Made by a program: the position numbers and the translations under genes. 64,000 nucleotides of DNA from Ornithodoros turicata (taxonomy: Eukaryota; Arthropoda; Arachnida; Ixodida; Argasidae): positions 6,267,001 to 6,331,000 of the forward strand of contig NC_088201.1 of the NCBI RefSeq assembly GCF_037126465.1. The letters run 5' to 3'. Shown here one piece after another: positions 11,332 to 23,982 of this stretch (position 1 is its first letter; every line of letters starts with the position of its first letter). The notes beneath the pieces are model-generated. The model searched no databases. It worked only from the letters and a program-made list of their open reading frames with translations, and was not told where the DNA came from.

Positions 11332-11940
11332 AGCCGTGTTTACATGAATACGAGACAAGCGTATCGAATCGAGTCGAAACCGGAGAAAAGACGATACGCC
11401 ACCGTTTACATGAATGCGCATCGAGCCCAGACCGGAGGTGGCGCCACGCCGTGTCATATCGGAAAGCTAGACGCGCACTTCCGCAAATACTGCGGTTTCC
11501 GGTGTCCCGTTACCTTCGCACCGAACGCTGAAACGTCGAAAACGTAGCATCTACGCCCCATTTTCAAGCGCACTTCAGAATAAAATCTGCTCTACGGCTG
11601 CAAGCCCTGCTGCTTCTGTTAGTGTAGACTAACCTACATATCCAAAACGGAGCGTGGCTGCGAACTCCCTAATATCATCATTTTGTGATCCCGACTAGGA
11701 GTAGCAGACGACGCAACTAGCCCGCAGCCGAACGCCGCTTCCCATAATCCTCTCTTCTTGCCTTAATGCGCATCGTCTGTTTACATGCACAGTCTGAATG
11801 CGCATCCGCCGTCTCGATCCACCTCTGTTTAGCGAATTGAATACGATACGCTCTCCTAGCGAATTGACGCGTTTACATGGGTGGATTCGATTCGACAACT
11901 GGATACGATACGCTAGTGTCGTATTCATGTAAACGCGGCT
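11332..11940. mobile_element. TIR element, AGCCGYGTTTACATGAATAC ends
   Basis: Inverted ends of about 35 bp (11332-11366 with 11906-11940) have few mismatches. The flanks read ACG on both sides, a possible 3-bp duplication. The words GTTTACATGAATGCG and complements recur inside at sub-terminal positions. No transposase ORF. The superfamily is not assigned. Confidence 0.8.
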
Positions 11941-13159
11941 ACGGTCATAAGCCAAAGTCCATTAGCGACATCACGTGGCACGCCACCCTCGTGCACTTTT
12001 TCTTTATTGTCCTCGTTGTCACATTGGCCCATAGGTAAAGAAGACGACGACGGTGTATACGTAACACCATTCAGGACGTGACTTCATTTTGGAAATCTTA
12101 CCTAACATAAATTTCCCTTTAAATACGGCCCCTTTTAGCTAGATTAGCTTATAGACAGCTTCCTACAAAATTTGACACTGTAAACCTTTCTATAAAGAAA
12201 ATTACGGTTTCAAAAAAAAATAATTATATATTAGGAAGCGTGAACCCGCATGGAGCATAGAAGACACAGTCGGGTGGGATTTAATTAGTGCTGTCGACGC
12301 ACGGGGACTCTGAGTTATGGCCCTTATCGGAGAAATTCGCCCGCGGTGACGCGTCGAGGCGAATGCCCTTGTTGTGTGCGCACATATTTCCCGCGTCTGC
12401 GCGATATGTCGGGTGTAAGCGCCGTACCAGCTCGCCCAAGATGGGCCCATTAATAAATGCCTGTTCAAAAACCAGGGCTAAATGTCGTGCCAGTTTAATT
12501 GAGATTCCGCGAGGCCCGTGTGGCTGCTCTGAGAATTTATAGTGCGAAGATTGATTTCCGGGTATAGCGACTCGAGCAGAATTTAATTGAAAATATCACC
12601 TGCCGGATTGTGAGGAGCATACCTCGATGGCGTTTAATGAACTTTCCCGAGTTTCACAGGTTCGCGATTGAGCGATAATGCGGGGATGTTGAGACATATA
12701 GCTCGTGAGAGCCGTCACAGTATATATTTGGTCCCACGTGGAGTGACATCCTGGCTAGAATTGGGTATTGTCAGTGTATTATGATTCCACTAATAACATT
12801 TATCCCAGCTCTCCGTTTGCTCGTTTAATTACTATTTAAAAATAGAAAGGATCAAATACAGCGCTCCGACATCACTGTCATCGGCAGAATTCCTGAAAGA
12901 AGGCCAGTTCTGAACTGCGTGGGAGCATCCGGTGGAATTTGACGAGCCAATATTCAAATTAAAATTCGAGTTTATCGAGGTTGTTACGGTGTTATTATAA
13001 TAAACACGAGGAGGAGCCAGAGGATTTTCATGAGTAGCCTCCAATAATTTCTGGCAGACGAGGATGCCCTCTTACGTATCTAATGATAATCGATGAACAT
13101 GTAATTTGCACGCGTTAGCGAGTCAATCTTGACCGTAAAATACACGTCCAACCTTGGTA
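11941..13159. other. No gene seen
   Basis: Mostly AT-rich DNA with short ORFs lacking motifs. No repeat ends were found. Confidence 0.4.
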
Positions 13160-13281
13160 CAGATCCCGACAAAAGTTTGCGGAACACCAGAGCGGCGTAT
13201 ATTTATTGATCGGGGAGTGGACAGAGAGGCGCTTGGAATACCCAGTCATCTGTCTGTGAGTCTAACTTTTGTCGGGACCTG
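13160..13281. mobile_element. Tc1/mariner-like MITE, 122 bp
   Basis: The ends CAGATCCCGACAAAAGTT and AACTTTTGTCGGGACCTG are inverted repeats flanked by TA on both sides. The GACAAAAGTTTGCGGAACAC block is typical of Tc1-like termini and resembles the arms at 17186-17585. Confidence 0.85.
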
Positions 13282-13283
13282 TA

Positions 13284-14126
13284 GTAACTATACCCCATAT
13301 GATGATCTTAACAGACATACAGGAAGAAAAGATATTTTGGTAATACGTCATAACCAGTTTGTTGAATGACTGACCGTCCACATATGTGCCTTTTACCACT
13401 ATGCAACTACACAACTATATATGAGTTCCCCACAAACGTCATTTTTAGTATGACTATGACTGTATTACGTTTGTGACTGTAATATTCCTCACCCCATATC
13501 ACAGCATGACGATGAAGACTGCCTGTGGGTAACTTTCGGTATGGCACACCATACTGGTGGCGCCCCTGGCGGAATTCGACACCAGCTCCCACAACAGTGA
13601 TCACATAGGTTCAGCGCTGTGCTATGTTTTTCACTCCATAGTGTTTGCTGGTTTAGACAGCTGCTATTTTCCTGTCTCGCTCGGAGTTGCTGTTAAATAT
13701 CGCTGGCGACGAGCGCAGCTCATTATGGCTAAAGCAACTATAAGAGAATGTTGTTAATGTGGCACAAACTTGGTGATTATGGAGCACTAGACAGCCATTT
13801 TGCGACGCATGTTGTTGCGTAACGGAAATGATGTTATTCCATTAAAACGTTTGTTTTGTACCTTATTGCCTCGTCGATATCTTTATGTATCAGTGGCGCT
13901 GTCTCTTGTTTGCATTGCGGCTAAAAGCCTGGTTACTTAACAAGTCTTTTAACAACTTTTCTCATTTATATTTTGCTCGGAACCCACAAAAAAGATGGTA
14001 GCGGCCGATTGGTCCTATGATGGTCAGGAGGAGAAATCGACGCCCACCGAAAAACCACCGAGCCTACCTACTTCACGCCCTCATGTTCTTGTCATCATCA
14101 TCTCACCATCATCTTAAGTTACAGTC
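13284..14126. other. No gene seen
   Basis: No ORF with a recognisable domain and no clear repeat. Confidence 0.4.
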
Positions 14127-14195
14127 GTGACGATGCCCATAGCTATGAGGCCAACAACGGCAAGCCATCACCACCACCACCACCATCACCGACGT
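14127..14195 (+). mobile_element. SINE tail fragment with (CAC)n
   Basis: GTCGTGACGATGCCCATAGC, then GAGGCCAACAACGGCAAGCC and a CAC/CAT run. This matches the 3' segment of the SINE-1 sub-type seen at 23764-23982 (complement) and 49799-49917. Confidence 0.65.
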
Positions 14196-14196
14196 C

Positions 14197-15821
14197 ATGT
14201 GCCCACGAACTTCTCTGTCTTGTCATAGAGTAACTGAATGAATGTATTCAGCGACTGCATGTCCATGCATGTCTGTGTCATGCATGCCTTCCAGGTGTAA
14301 CGCCCCACCTGAATGGCATGCACTCCATCTCGACGTCATCGTCGCTCTGCTGACGTCACTGGTGTGGTGGAACGGAAAGCGTCGTGTAGCGGTTCAGGTT
14401 GAGGATTCCACAGAATGCTCTGTTCGCTCTACTTGAAAGCTATAAGTGGCACAACAGAGGCATCTTTCTACCAGAAACGGACGAATCTACTTTACGAAAG
14501 TCAAAGATGGTTACTTATAATACCACGAAGAAGGTCATACTGAAACTGAAGGATTGGCTACTGCGTATCGTCTGCAGCGCCATCTGCGTAATTGTGGAAG
14601 CAGAAGACGTCGATCGCATACTTAAATGACATTTCGACTGGAATTGGCGGCTCATACGCATGCTACCAGGTTTCTGCAGTTTCACATTTTATTTAGTTTT
14701 AGCTATATCACTGCAGCGCCCTCTTGAAACTTCGGGCAGATCACTGGTTCATTGAAATACGTTGGGGCGAATATTTTTTTCACCTCTATCGAAGGTGTAC
14801 CAAATGTGAAGAAAGTTGTAAGACTCGTCCTTTACGCTGCATGGCGAGTACCGTAACGATGTTCTTGAGCACATCGTTTCGCATTAGCTTCGCAAAGAAA
14901 AGACCGTGCGCAATGAAGCACCCCGCTCTGTGTATACCACAAGGGTTATATCACCCGAGCCCCTAACGCTCTGCGCTGTAAATTCCTGCTTTACGGTAGT
15001 CCCCTTCGCGCTTCATAGTATTTTGAGACCACCTAAGGCTAGCAAACCACTCCTATGTGCAATAAATGTGGAGTTGCTCGAATAAGGTGGCTCGTCCGCA
15101 GTAGAGGCAGGAAAAGTAGAGGGGCTTAGCGGTTAGCTCGTCTGGCAACAACGTTCGTGGGCTGTATAAGGCAGTGTTTTTTTTTTTTGCGTTCGAAATC
15201 CTAACAATTTGGTCGAATTTTTGTTCTGTCGACTCTGTATCGATAACTTTTATTGGCGGCACCTTCCTGAACGTGCTATGAGCACGTATATTCGTGCCTA
15301 TGCCAATCAAGCTACTACATTTGAAAACATCACATCGTATATAACCCCAGAACGTGAACCGAGAACCCGCTTAGATTAATTGCCCTCCTGACAGAGACCA
15401 TTTAAGAGAATGCGGTCGTCTTCCATTTGACCAGGGCAGCCCCCTAACACGGGGCCTGTGCTTTCTCATGCGGCTGATGAAGTCCAGGGCGGAACCGACA
15501 TAAAACTGTTTCCTTCTCGCGACTTCCCGAACAGAGTCACTGAGGTTATTCGCACATTGTTTCACAAATCTCAGGCGCGGCAGTAGTGCATCGTTGATAA
15601 TTATAATAATTGGGAGTATATTTACACGTAAAGTGTAGCGTTCACTTTTTCTTTGTAGTCGGCTCATATGGTATGGTGCGGTATCATTTTTTTAAAACAG
15701 TTTTGACGCTTTTGACAATTTTCGCAAAGTGTCTAAAAAAAATCTCGAAGGATTTTCACGCGCATCGTCTTTTAGTCCATTTGTTGAAAAAGTGCGAGTG
15801 CAAAAATTGCACGCGTAAGTC
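14197..15821. other. No gene seen
   Basis: Unremarkable sequence. ORFs up to 98 codons have no recognisable motif. Confidence 0.4.
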
Positions 15822-15895
15822 ATACAACAACAACAACAAATAAGTTAATGATAATGAATGATAATGATAAGTCATAACTCATAATGGAATGGGTG
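15822..15895 (-). mobile_element. LINE 3'-tail fragment
   Basis: The complement ends in (TTG)n preceded by TTAACTTATT and ATTCATTATC, the same order as the short insert at 59514-59559. I read it as the extreme 3' end of a 5'-truncated LINE. Confidence 0.5.
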
Positions 15896-16275
15896 AAAAC
15901 TAGATATTTTAGCTGCATTCTAACGCCGTTGTTTGACGACTATCGACATGTCATCGCGCCGTTGTTTGATGACACGACATTGTATGATGACCACATTAAT
16001 GCGTCATATTAATGACGCAGTCATTAAAGAACTTAAGTGAAATGATTTCAGAATTCAGCTAACTCCTCAAGGTTAGTGTATCGCTTCAAAGACTGCGGCG
16101 CGTATATTTCAGATGAAGGCTCGCCTTTCAACGTTGTACAGCTTTTATGACAAACAAGTTAAAAAAAATAAGGGGCTCCACGAACCATCGCCGAAGAGAA
16201 TTACGTATTACGTTTAGGGATTACTCCTTGTGCTAACGTCACAGGTTGAAACCTGGTGGAGCGACAACCTGACTA

Positions 16276-16524
16276 CACGCTTAAAAATGAACTTCACCGC
16301 ATAGCACGCTCCTAGCCAACCATAATCTCGATAGATATCGTTATATGCCCTTATTTGTTGAAAACCGGAGGCGTACGCCATTTTTGTGACAATTATGAAC
16401 AGCATAAGTGTCACAGAAAAGGCGTGTGCCTCCAGTTTTCAACAAATCAGGGCGGATAACGGTATCATTCGAGATGATGGTTGGCTAGGAGCGTGCTATG
16501 CGGTGAAGTTCATTTTCAAGAGTG
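16276..16524. mobile_element. PAL-A copy (sub-type I), left member of tandem pair
   Basis: Ends CACGCTTAAAAATGAACTTC and complement, TA on both sides. The core is GGCGTACGCC then TTTTTGTGAC with its complement GTCACAGAAAAGGCG. The right-hand TA (16525-16526) is shared with the next copy. Confidence 0.96.
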
Positions 16525-16526
16525 TA

Positions 16527-16776
16527 CACTCTTAAAAATGAACTTCACCGCATAGCACGCTCGTAGCCAACCATCACCTCGAATGATATCGCTATCTGCC
16601 ATGATTTGTTGAAAACGGGAGTCCTAAGCCTTTTTTGTGACACTTAAGCTGTTCATAATTGTCACAGAAAAGGCGTAACGCCTCCCGTTTTCAACAAATC
16701 GTGGCAGATAACGATATCATTCGTGACAATGGTTGGTACAGAGCGTGCTATGCGGTGAAGTTCATTTTTAAGAGTG
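16527..16776. mobile_element. PAL-A copy (sub-type I), right member of tandem pair
   Basis: Starts CACTCTTAAAAATGAACTTC directly after the TA of the previous copy and ends before TA at 16777-16778. Full palindromic structure is retained; one core arm is altered (CCTAAGCC for CGTACGCC). Confidence 0.96.
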
Positions 16777-17185
16777 TAGGACAGGTTTGTAACACCGAAC
16801 GTGTTTCGAAGAGCGAGCGCAACGAGTGACCCAGTGAAGCGGCTGAAAAATGGTTTCATAAAACACTTCCCTTCCAGCTAGACAGGCAGACGTGTCGCTT
16901 TACGATACGTAGTTATTTTGGTTGCTATTACGTGCCCTCTCCAGTTCCGGGTCTAAATCGAAGGCAGCGCTCTTGGCGGTGGAATGTCTCGTTCCTTAGG
17001 TTTCACCATCTGGTCGCCCTCCACGTGCATGGCGGCCTCGATGGGCGACGACAGACCGAAGGGCAAACAGTTCGTGGTTCCTGTCCTCCTGTTTAGTTTG
17101 GATTTGGGCCAGGACAACCTGCGCTCTGGCGTCCATTCTGCAGAACGAATGGTATTTTGTGAGCTATCTTTCCGAGCAGTATTTC

Positions 17186-17585
17186 AAGGACAGGTACTGC
17201 ATGTGCTGGACAAAAGTTTACGGAACACGCGCCGGCGCATTCCTTCCTCAGACTGACATGCTAGCAGCGAATGGACCCGTACGGTTGAAACCAACGGCAG
17301 TTGAAAATGCGCGTAGCGCCACCAAGCGTGTAACGCGTCAACTGCTCAACGAGCATTGGATCCGATGTTTTCTGATAGGGTTGACACATTACACGCTAGG
17401 TGATACTACCTGCATTTTCAATGACCATTGATCTCAATGGTCGTTGAAGACTGCACGTGTGACAGTGGTATTAGACATGTGCCGAGATAACCCAGTCGGA
17501 TAATATTATTTATTATTATTATTATTATTGAATGCGCCAGAGCCTGTTCCGTAAACTTTTCTCCAGCACATACCTCTGTCCCCGG
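17186..17585. repeat. Long imperfect inverted repeat, Tc1-like arms
   Basis: GTGCTGGACAAAAGTTTACG with GGACAG upstream (left arm) pairs over about 50 bp with the segment ending near 17583. Arm content matches Tc1-like termini. A (TTA)n run lies at 17505-17530. I did not identify the exact ends. Confidence 0.65.
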
Positions 17586-17589
17586 TACA

Positions 17590-18080
17590 GCTTTGCTTTT
17601 GGCGTCTTTCAGGAAGGATTCTTGTATCATATACAAAGGCGAGAGAGCTGGAGTTGCCAAAATATAACGTAAAGAAGAATAAGGTAAACGCACTGAGGCG
17701 GACGTCTGGCCCCGTGTGCTTTCCTTTTCCGACATAGGGAGAAGACGTCTACATATGCTGGTTGGAAAGCAGTCGCATGCGTTAAGTATTTCGCTCAGTG
17801 CTTTTAATAATATTCGCGTACACGACGGGCTGTGCCCAGCGCCACCTAGGTAAAGGAAGCCGCTTGCTCAATGCCTTCTCTTTCTCAGTAGCTACGTGGA
17901 CACATGGAGTCGGGACTCAGGCAATCATGGGAGACAAGAGCTGCTGTAACTTCTCTGTGACTTACTAGAAACTGCATGTACATAATGAGTACGTGATCTA
18001 ATGACGGTGCGCAAGCACGTCTTTACTGCGTACACCATATGAAAAGTACATTTTACTTGTTCTATCGCCTATATATCGTA
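17590..18080. other. No gene seen
   Basis: No motif-bearing ORF and no repeat recognised. Confidence 0.35.
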
Positions 18081-18083
18081 ATA

Positions 18084-18265
18084 CAGTCAAACTCCTTTAC
18101 AACGAAGCTCAGGGGACAGCAAAAAAAAAAAAAATTCGCAGTAAAGGTATTTTCGTTAAAAAGGATGTCCATTATTGGACCTATAGGCTCCAGGGGGACC
18201 GCAAAAAAAATTTGTTGTAGTGGTCTTTTCGTTAAAAAGGTGTTCGCTATAAAGGAGTTTGACTG
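18084..18265. mobile_element. pogo/Tigger-like MITE, 182 bp
   Basis: TA on both sides; ends CAGTCAAACTCCTTTACAAC and the complement of CAGTCAAACTCCTTTATAGC. Internal GGGGACAGCAAAAAAA and GGGGGACCGCAAAAAAA segments are parallel copies. TA target and CAGTC...AAC ends fit the pogo branch of Tc1/mariner. Confidence 0.85.
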
Positions 18266-18610
18266 TAGTTCGTGCTTAGTTATCATATGGCCCACTAGTT
18301 AGGTCACCGTGAAGCGCGTCGCCCTAGTTTTTATTACATCTACTGAATTCTACTGAATTTTCTGATGCCGACCTCCTGAATTTCCGCCGAAGTGACCTGG
18401 CAACACTGTTCGAAACTCTTGTGGCTCCAAGTGGCTGCCCATGCAGCTCATGGCGACTCGTCGCCATAGCTACTGCTGCTGATGCACGGTCATGATTGGC
18501 TGGCTTTCAATGCTTACGTCATGTTGTTCAAGCGATCCGGCTTTGTTTCTAAACGACGTTTGCTTTAGGGAGATTAATGGAGCAGACGAACTATAATCTA
18601 AAGCATGGTT

Positions 18611-19111
18611 CACACTACTGCGTTTCATTGCGTGTGCAAGCGGGCGAACGTTGGTTACCGTGGCAACAGACGCGTGCGAGACCTTCCGCGGCAGAACGTA
18701 AGAATTTCGCCCGAGCTCAACTTTTTCCGACGCACGCACCGACCCGCAAGAAGAGAACCAACCGCCGCGTTCCGCGCATGTGTGTTGAGGTGGCTTCTCC
18801 TCTGTGCGAGACAAATTCCAACATGGCCGCTGTAAACATGGAGCGCGTGGAGTGTGGGAAAGCAGATAAAAAGCATTCATTACATTTGCTTCTAACTGGC
18901 AGCAACTTCTGTCATGTCGTACTCAAATGTGGACACAAAGCTTTCTGCTTCGTGTTGCGTTTCTGCTAAGGCTTCGTAGAGAAAGAGGCCACGAAAGACG
19001 CATACTGGCTACCACTTGCGCTGCCCGCATCTGTGTGAACACTTCAGCGGATCGCTTGCGTCGCACGCATACGTACGCATGCGTCTGCACGCTATGAAAC
19101 GGAGTAGTGTG
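18611..19111. repeat. Inverted repeat, possible PIF/Harbinger-like element
   Basis: CACACTACTGCGTTTCATTG (18611 on) pairs with 19088-19111 over 24 bp with two mismatches. The interior has several ORFs on both strands up to 136 codons without a recognisable domain. Assignment to Harbinger rests only on the style of the ends. Confidence 0.55.
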
Positions 19112-19120
19112 CCCACAGAC

Positions 19121-21530
19121 GCCCGCTTCTGTGTGGCCAACAACGGTGAGCCGATCCCCCCCCCCCCACACACACACACACGACAATAAGGGTTCATTCA
19201 CCCCTTCCATTTGAGGGGGACACTATATAGCTGCTTATGGGGCTGGGCAAAATTGTTTTCAGGACATCGCAAAAGTGATATTGTCATTCACCAGAAATTC
19301 ATCCAAGTGACAAGTACCGTATCTTTCGGTCTATAACACGCACCCCCCGACATTAGCGAGATTTGAAAGAAAAAGGAAAATATTCGATGGGTGGCAGCTA
19401 TTTATCTAGTCCAGTGCTTCGTCTCTTGTAGCATTCACTAGTGTACTACCAAGAGAAAGGTGCGCTATTTTCCTTTCCTTTTTGGGCATTGTAGGTTTTT
19501 CTCAAAAGTCGGGGCTTGTAAACCTAGGGAAGGCCCATAAGAAGAACAGTCTCCGTTGGAAATATCGGCGGCTCTTCCCTTAATGAAATGTTAAGGATCT
19601 CACCGGGTCTCTCTATTTTGTAGGGATCTCTACTTTTGTAGGGAAGACGTAGCACGTTCGTAAACTGAGGCTAACCATATGACGACCATTTGTATAATAC
19701 TAAGGCCACAACTGCAGGAGTACGATCATCAATAACCGTTCATGGGCCGTATCGTAGGTTTCGCCATGAAATATGTCCACGGGATGTTTTATGGACGTTG
19801 GCATTTTGCGTCCGCAACGTGCGTGACGTCCAGGCGAGCGTCTGACCTCTGCTACTTGCTTGGGCGTCACGATTCTTTCTTCCAGGCAATTAAGCTGCCC
19901 TTCGCTGGAGAATGGCCAAAGAGCCAGGACTAAAATCTTCTCAACATCTCCTTTTTTCCCCGTTCATACCGGCTCAGTGGATTTACCGTCGGCTTTCGAG
20001 CAGGTTATATGACCCACAAAGGCCTTGCGCAACCTTTTGAGTCGGTAAATGCTTGTGGGCAAAAAAATAAAATAAATAAATAAATAAAACAATAAAATAA
20101 AAGTGAGGTGGAAGGGAGTTTCCACATGGAACAGTGACGCATTCAGCGTTTTAGTTTGATGGAGCGATTCCCCCGTACTTCCAATGAATGTCTCAGTTGC
20201 GCACAAAATGAGGTCTTCCTGGTTAAAACGCCCAAATTGGCTAAATGTTGGGCTTGGTGTGTGCGGTCTAAAATCTTTAAAACTGCTCAGGAGCAAGGCT
20301 TCGCGAAGCAGAACTGGCGTTGTTTTGTCGCTTTTGCATTCAAAATAAAATACAGTTTTTCGACATAGAAGACTAGAATGCTGACTTCTGCGCTGCTCTA
20401 TTAAAAAAAAATAAAAAATCGCGCTCTATACGTGGGCGAGGGACTAGAAGAACATTGATATGTAGTTATTATCGCGTGTGTTAGCTTATATATGTAGCTT
20501 TTCTTAAATGCTTTTGTCTCGAAAATGTACCCTAAAAAGGAGTTATAACAAACGAGTGAAAGTTTACTATGGATCACGACTTCCTCTGCAGTCGAAGATT
20601 CACGTGTAAGAGAACCGAGAACAACTTGCGAAAAACGAGGGTCTGCGAAGCGAAGAGCACAGTGTAACCTCAAAGTGTTCTGCGAATAGTCAAGAACAGC
20701 CTGCAGAAAAAAGTGTATTAGTGAACAACGGGATGGTTGATTATCGACTCAGGTCGGTGGTCGGTCCAGGCTCACATTCAGAGTACAGGCGTAAATGTTG
20801 TATCGTACTCGTATAAATGTGGCAGTATATAGTTTCAAAGTGGTGAAAGGTTAAAACCATTCAAGTGCATGACGTATCGACCACAGGGAATACCGCCTAG
20901 ATGACACGCCAGTAGAAGCCACGAGAAGCAGACGTGTTCTTATAGGGAACGGTTGCTCGTGTAACGAAATACTTTGCCAGTCACAAAGATCGATGAAGCG
21001 ACGAAATGCAGACGTTAGTTATGCGCAGTCAGGAGACATCAGAGGGCGAGAAAGTTTTTTTTTTCTCTTAAATTATGTATGTTGCGCAATCGTTTTAACG
21101 AAGAGATTGTGATTGAAGTGTATGGATTTGAAATCGCTGTGTTGCGAACAACCGTCTGCCAACATTTTACACTGCGGGATGTGGTGGGGGCAGCGGGTCT
21201 CGTTCTTCCCCCCCCCTCTGGCTGCTCGATGGAGGGGGGGATGGAATACTATTTCCAGCCCGTCACTGCGGGACTCCTCCGCCGTTCCTTCACCCTGCGG
21301 CTTTACATGAACCCACATGGCGAAGTGAAAATCTCATGATCTCATCAAACATCTGATCTCGAACTCCCAGCTCGTCAGGTCCACCTGCCGGTGTCTCACC
21401 TAACAGTGGAAAATGCCTGCATGGGCCGTCTTCAGCTAGGCGTGGATGTGACTCCAACTGGCAAACCACGCACTCGTGGCCGCCATGAGAAGACCGTGCC
21501 GTCGGGGTTCCCGGGCACTACACATTTGAA
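19121..21530. other. No gene seen; microsatellites and short motifs only
   Basis: A C-run with (CA)n lies at 19156-19182. A motif TTTCGGTCTATAACACGCAC near 19325 resembles the TTCGGTGTATAACACGCAC words near 55425-55500. (AAAT)n lies near 20066-20100. A polyC tract sits near 21211. No gene or element boundary was recognised. Confidence 0.4.
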
Positions 21531-21532
21531 GA

Positions 21533-22841
21533 TTGGAGAGAGGATCAGGCTTCAGGAGGCTTCAGGCCCTAGTGCAAGACATTGAACCAAGAGCCATGTA
21601 CGTCCACTGCCATGCACACACGCTGAACCTGGTTCTGCAAGATTTGCGCATGAAAATTGTGTGTCGGGACTTTGCAAGCTTGTTCACAGTCCTGGTGAAT
21701 TTTGTTCAAACTTCTCCAAAGCGCCTCAGCTGGTTCAAGCAGTTTCGAAAGGAACGAACACCTGCCCTCAGGAAATTCTGCCAAAACAAAATGGACCCTA
21801 AAGACGTCCTCACTTCGGTCGGTGTCAAGGAACTATTCCGAGCTATTGGACTATAGTCCAATTTCTTTTCACGCTGTCATCGGATGCAAACAATGACACA
21901 GGAGGCAAAAGCTGGTGGGTACGCAAAGACGCCCAAGAAATTCGAAGCCTGTTGCATGCTTATAGGCTCATGATCGCTGTTTTTGAAATATTGGAAAGTG
22001 CAAATTCTGCTGTTCAGAAGGAGAGCCTATACAGTTTATCCATGCAGAGCTGATAGTGAAGGCCGTTAAAGAGTGCGTTGCTGAACTCCGCGACGAATTC
22101 TCTTGCTTTTGGGGCGACGTGTTAGCTATAAGGCTGGAGAGGTAAATGCTGGGAGTTCAAGCGTTCCGAGAAGGCACCACGTCGTTATAAAGAAGGATCG
22201 CAAGAACACGCGTTTAGATCCCCGGAAGATTTGTATCGGCAGCGGTTCTGTATGGTTATTGACGCAGTGCATTCATCCCTGTGCACTAGGTTTCCTTCCG
22301 GAATGTGGGATTACGTGACGCGAGTCGAAAAGGAGTCTTGACGGGAGAGGTGTGCAGCATTTATTTGTGCGAGTTCTATAAAGGAGATACTGTGTGTAGA
22401 GTGGAGCAGCAGGTGTCCTCTCCTTGTGTGTGTGTGTTTTCGTGCCGCTCCATTCTACGTAGTATGTCCGGGTACCAAGTACCCTGACTTTGAAACCTGA
22501 TGATCTACAAAGGAGACCTTGATGCAGGCCGCCTTCAACTTCACCGAGACATGCTAATGGACATTATACAAAGCAGCGTGTCGCAACCCTTGCTTCGATT
22601 CAGGACGTGGAAGAGTTTCTGTCGGGAAAGGAAGGCGAACCTCTGAGGACGCTACTTTGAGAAGTTGTTAAACTTCTTAGAACTGTACTCACAATACCCG
22701 CGACCTCCTGCACGTCAGAAAGGTATTTCTCATGCCCTCGACGGGTCAAAACTTACTTACGCTCTACAGTGGGGCAGGCCGGACTCATATCGCTTTACTT
22801 GATGCCCACAGAGAGTTTGCTCGCGAAGTTGACCTAAATGA
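21533..22841 (+). pseudogene. hAT transposase, decayed (ZMYM1/DUF4371-like branch)
   Basis: The forward strand contains pieces, in the right order, of a hAT-superfamily transposase, an enzyme that cuts and re-inserts its own DNA by an RNase-H-like DDE mechanism. Near 21600-21720 is VHCHAHTLNLVLQDL, typical of the catalytic domain in the DUF4371/ZMYM1-like group, followed by a cysteine/tryptophan 'PTRW'-like region in another frame (TKWTLKTSSLRSV). Near 21900-22020 is KDAQEIRSLLHAYRLMIAVF. Near 22575-22841 is the C-terminal dimerisation segment: EVVKLLRTVLTIPATSCTSE followed by RYFSCPRRVKTYLRSTVGQA. At least two frame changes and internal stops (for example TGA between TLL and EVV) break it. 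No terminal repeats or 8-bp duplication were located. The small hAT-type elements at 7475 and 8312 do not obviously share its ends. The family call is firm at the C-terminus and weaker at the N-terminus. Confidence 0.85.
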
Positions 22842-22849
22842 TGTCGCAA

Positions 22850-23750
22850 ACGAGTTTACCAAACGAACCACTCTTAGAGAAAACACGTTTCAAATTGTAG
22901 AGTAGGACGACGTTTTTACATACCTGCTGAAGAGTATATAGACATGTTTTTCTGGGCCAGGTGGCGCGAGTGAGCAGCAACGTCAGCGCATCAAATTATG
23001 CAACACGCGGTAGTTTAGCGGATGACGCGGCACTTTCAAATACACGGTCTCGAGTTGTTCGCACTTTTGAAGAAGCACCGCTTTTTCTGTGGATTTCTTA
23101 CACGTTTTGTAGCTTTCATTGGCACCATACCGTTCGAAACACCATGCAAGACCCGCCAATGGAACGACCGACTGTTGGGATCCGTGGCCACTTGGGCCCG
23201 AAATGGCGCTGTGCAAACTTCACTGCAACAGCACTATTCTAAGCGTGTGCTGGTTTCTGCATCTGCTTTCGTTATCATGTGTGCACAAACCAAGCAACAA
23301 CGACTTTATTGTGAGATGATGAATGGGGAGTTTCATCGCCAGGGGGCGATACTCTACCCTATAGCTGGTGGTGATGTGGGGAATGAAATAATGAGCCCCC
23401 TGGGGGGGGGGCACCCCAAACCCCCTTGCAACCAAAAGCGTACCGACCATGCGGACATAAATGGTTCACTTGGCTCCAGTACTGATTTCGTTTCTTTATC
23501 ACATTTATCACTCACGATGGCGCGTTACAGCTTTATCACCCCCCCCCCCCCGACACACACACACACTTCCGGGAAAATGGAGGCGCTACGCCTCTGCGTA
23601 CGATTATTGTAGCAGACGACACGGGGAGTCTACGCGATGGCGATACGGGGGGACACAATCAGCGGGCACTGTGCATCTAATCTGTGTATCACTGTCTGTG
23701 TGATGTTGTCACGGGTGCATTTCCCGGTTCCTTGCATGCACTGAGCAAGT
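22850..23750. other. No gene seen
   Basis: Overlapping ORFs on both strands (up to 196 codons) have no recognisable domain. A G-run with C-run lies near 23401-23425 and a C-run with (CA)n near 23540-23565. Confidence 0.4.
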
Positions 23751-23751
23751 A

Positions 23752-23982
23752 CACTCTTAAAAATTATGGTGGTGGTGATGGCGAAAGGGCTTGCCGTTGT
23801 CGGCCTCACGTATGTGGGCAACGTCACGACTGACGCCCTGGGGAAGTACGCGTCCTGGGCCGACTTCTAGGGGAACTGTGCCGACATATGTCTGAAAGCG
23901 TCTGAGGAAAACCCAGGGAAAACCCCAGACAGCACAACCGGCACCGGGATTCGAACCCGGGTACCTCCCAGTCTCGACGTGA
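23752..23982 (-). mobile_element. SINE-1 with tRNA-like head, abutting PAL termini on both sides
   Basis: Read on the minus strand: head with B box GGTTCGAATCCCGG, then CTGTCTGGGGTTTTCCCTGG, GTCGGCACAGTTCCCCTAGA, GTCGTGACGTTGCCCACATA, GGCCGACAACGGCAAGCCCT and a (CCA)n tail. The tail runs directly into TTTTTAAGAGTG, the terminus of a PAL element, with TA beyond. The head end touches the PAL-A copy at 23983. Confidence 0.85.

Noticed and set aside
16276..16776. CRISPR-like regular repeats
   Set aside because: The repeats are long palindromes with TA duplications and no spacer pattern; the DNA is eukaryotic in character.
18577..18969. 130-codon ORF as a Harbinger transposase or MADF-type protein
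   Set aside because: Only a vague LLLRVAFLLRLRRERGHERR-like stretch in another frame suggested this; no catalytic motif was seen.
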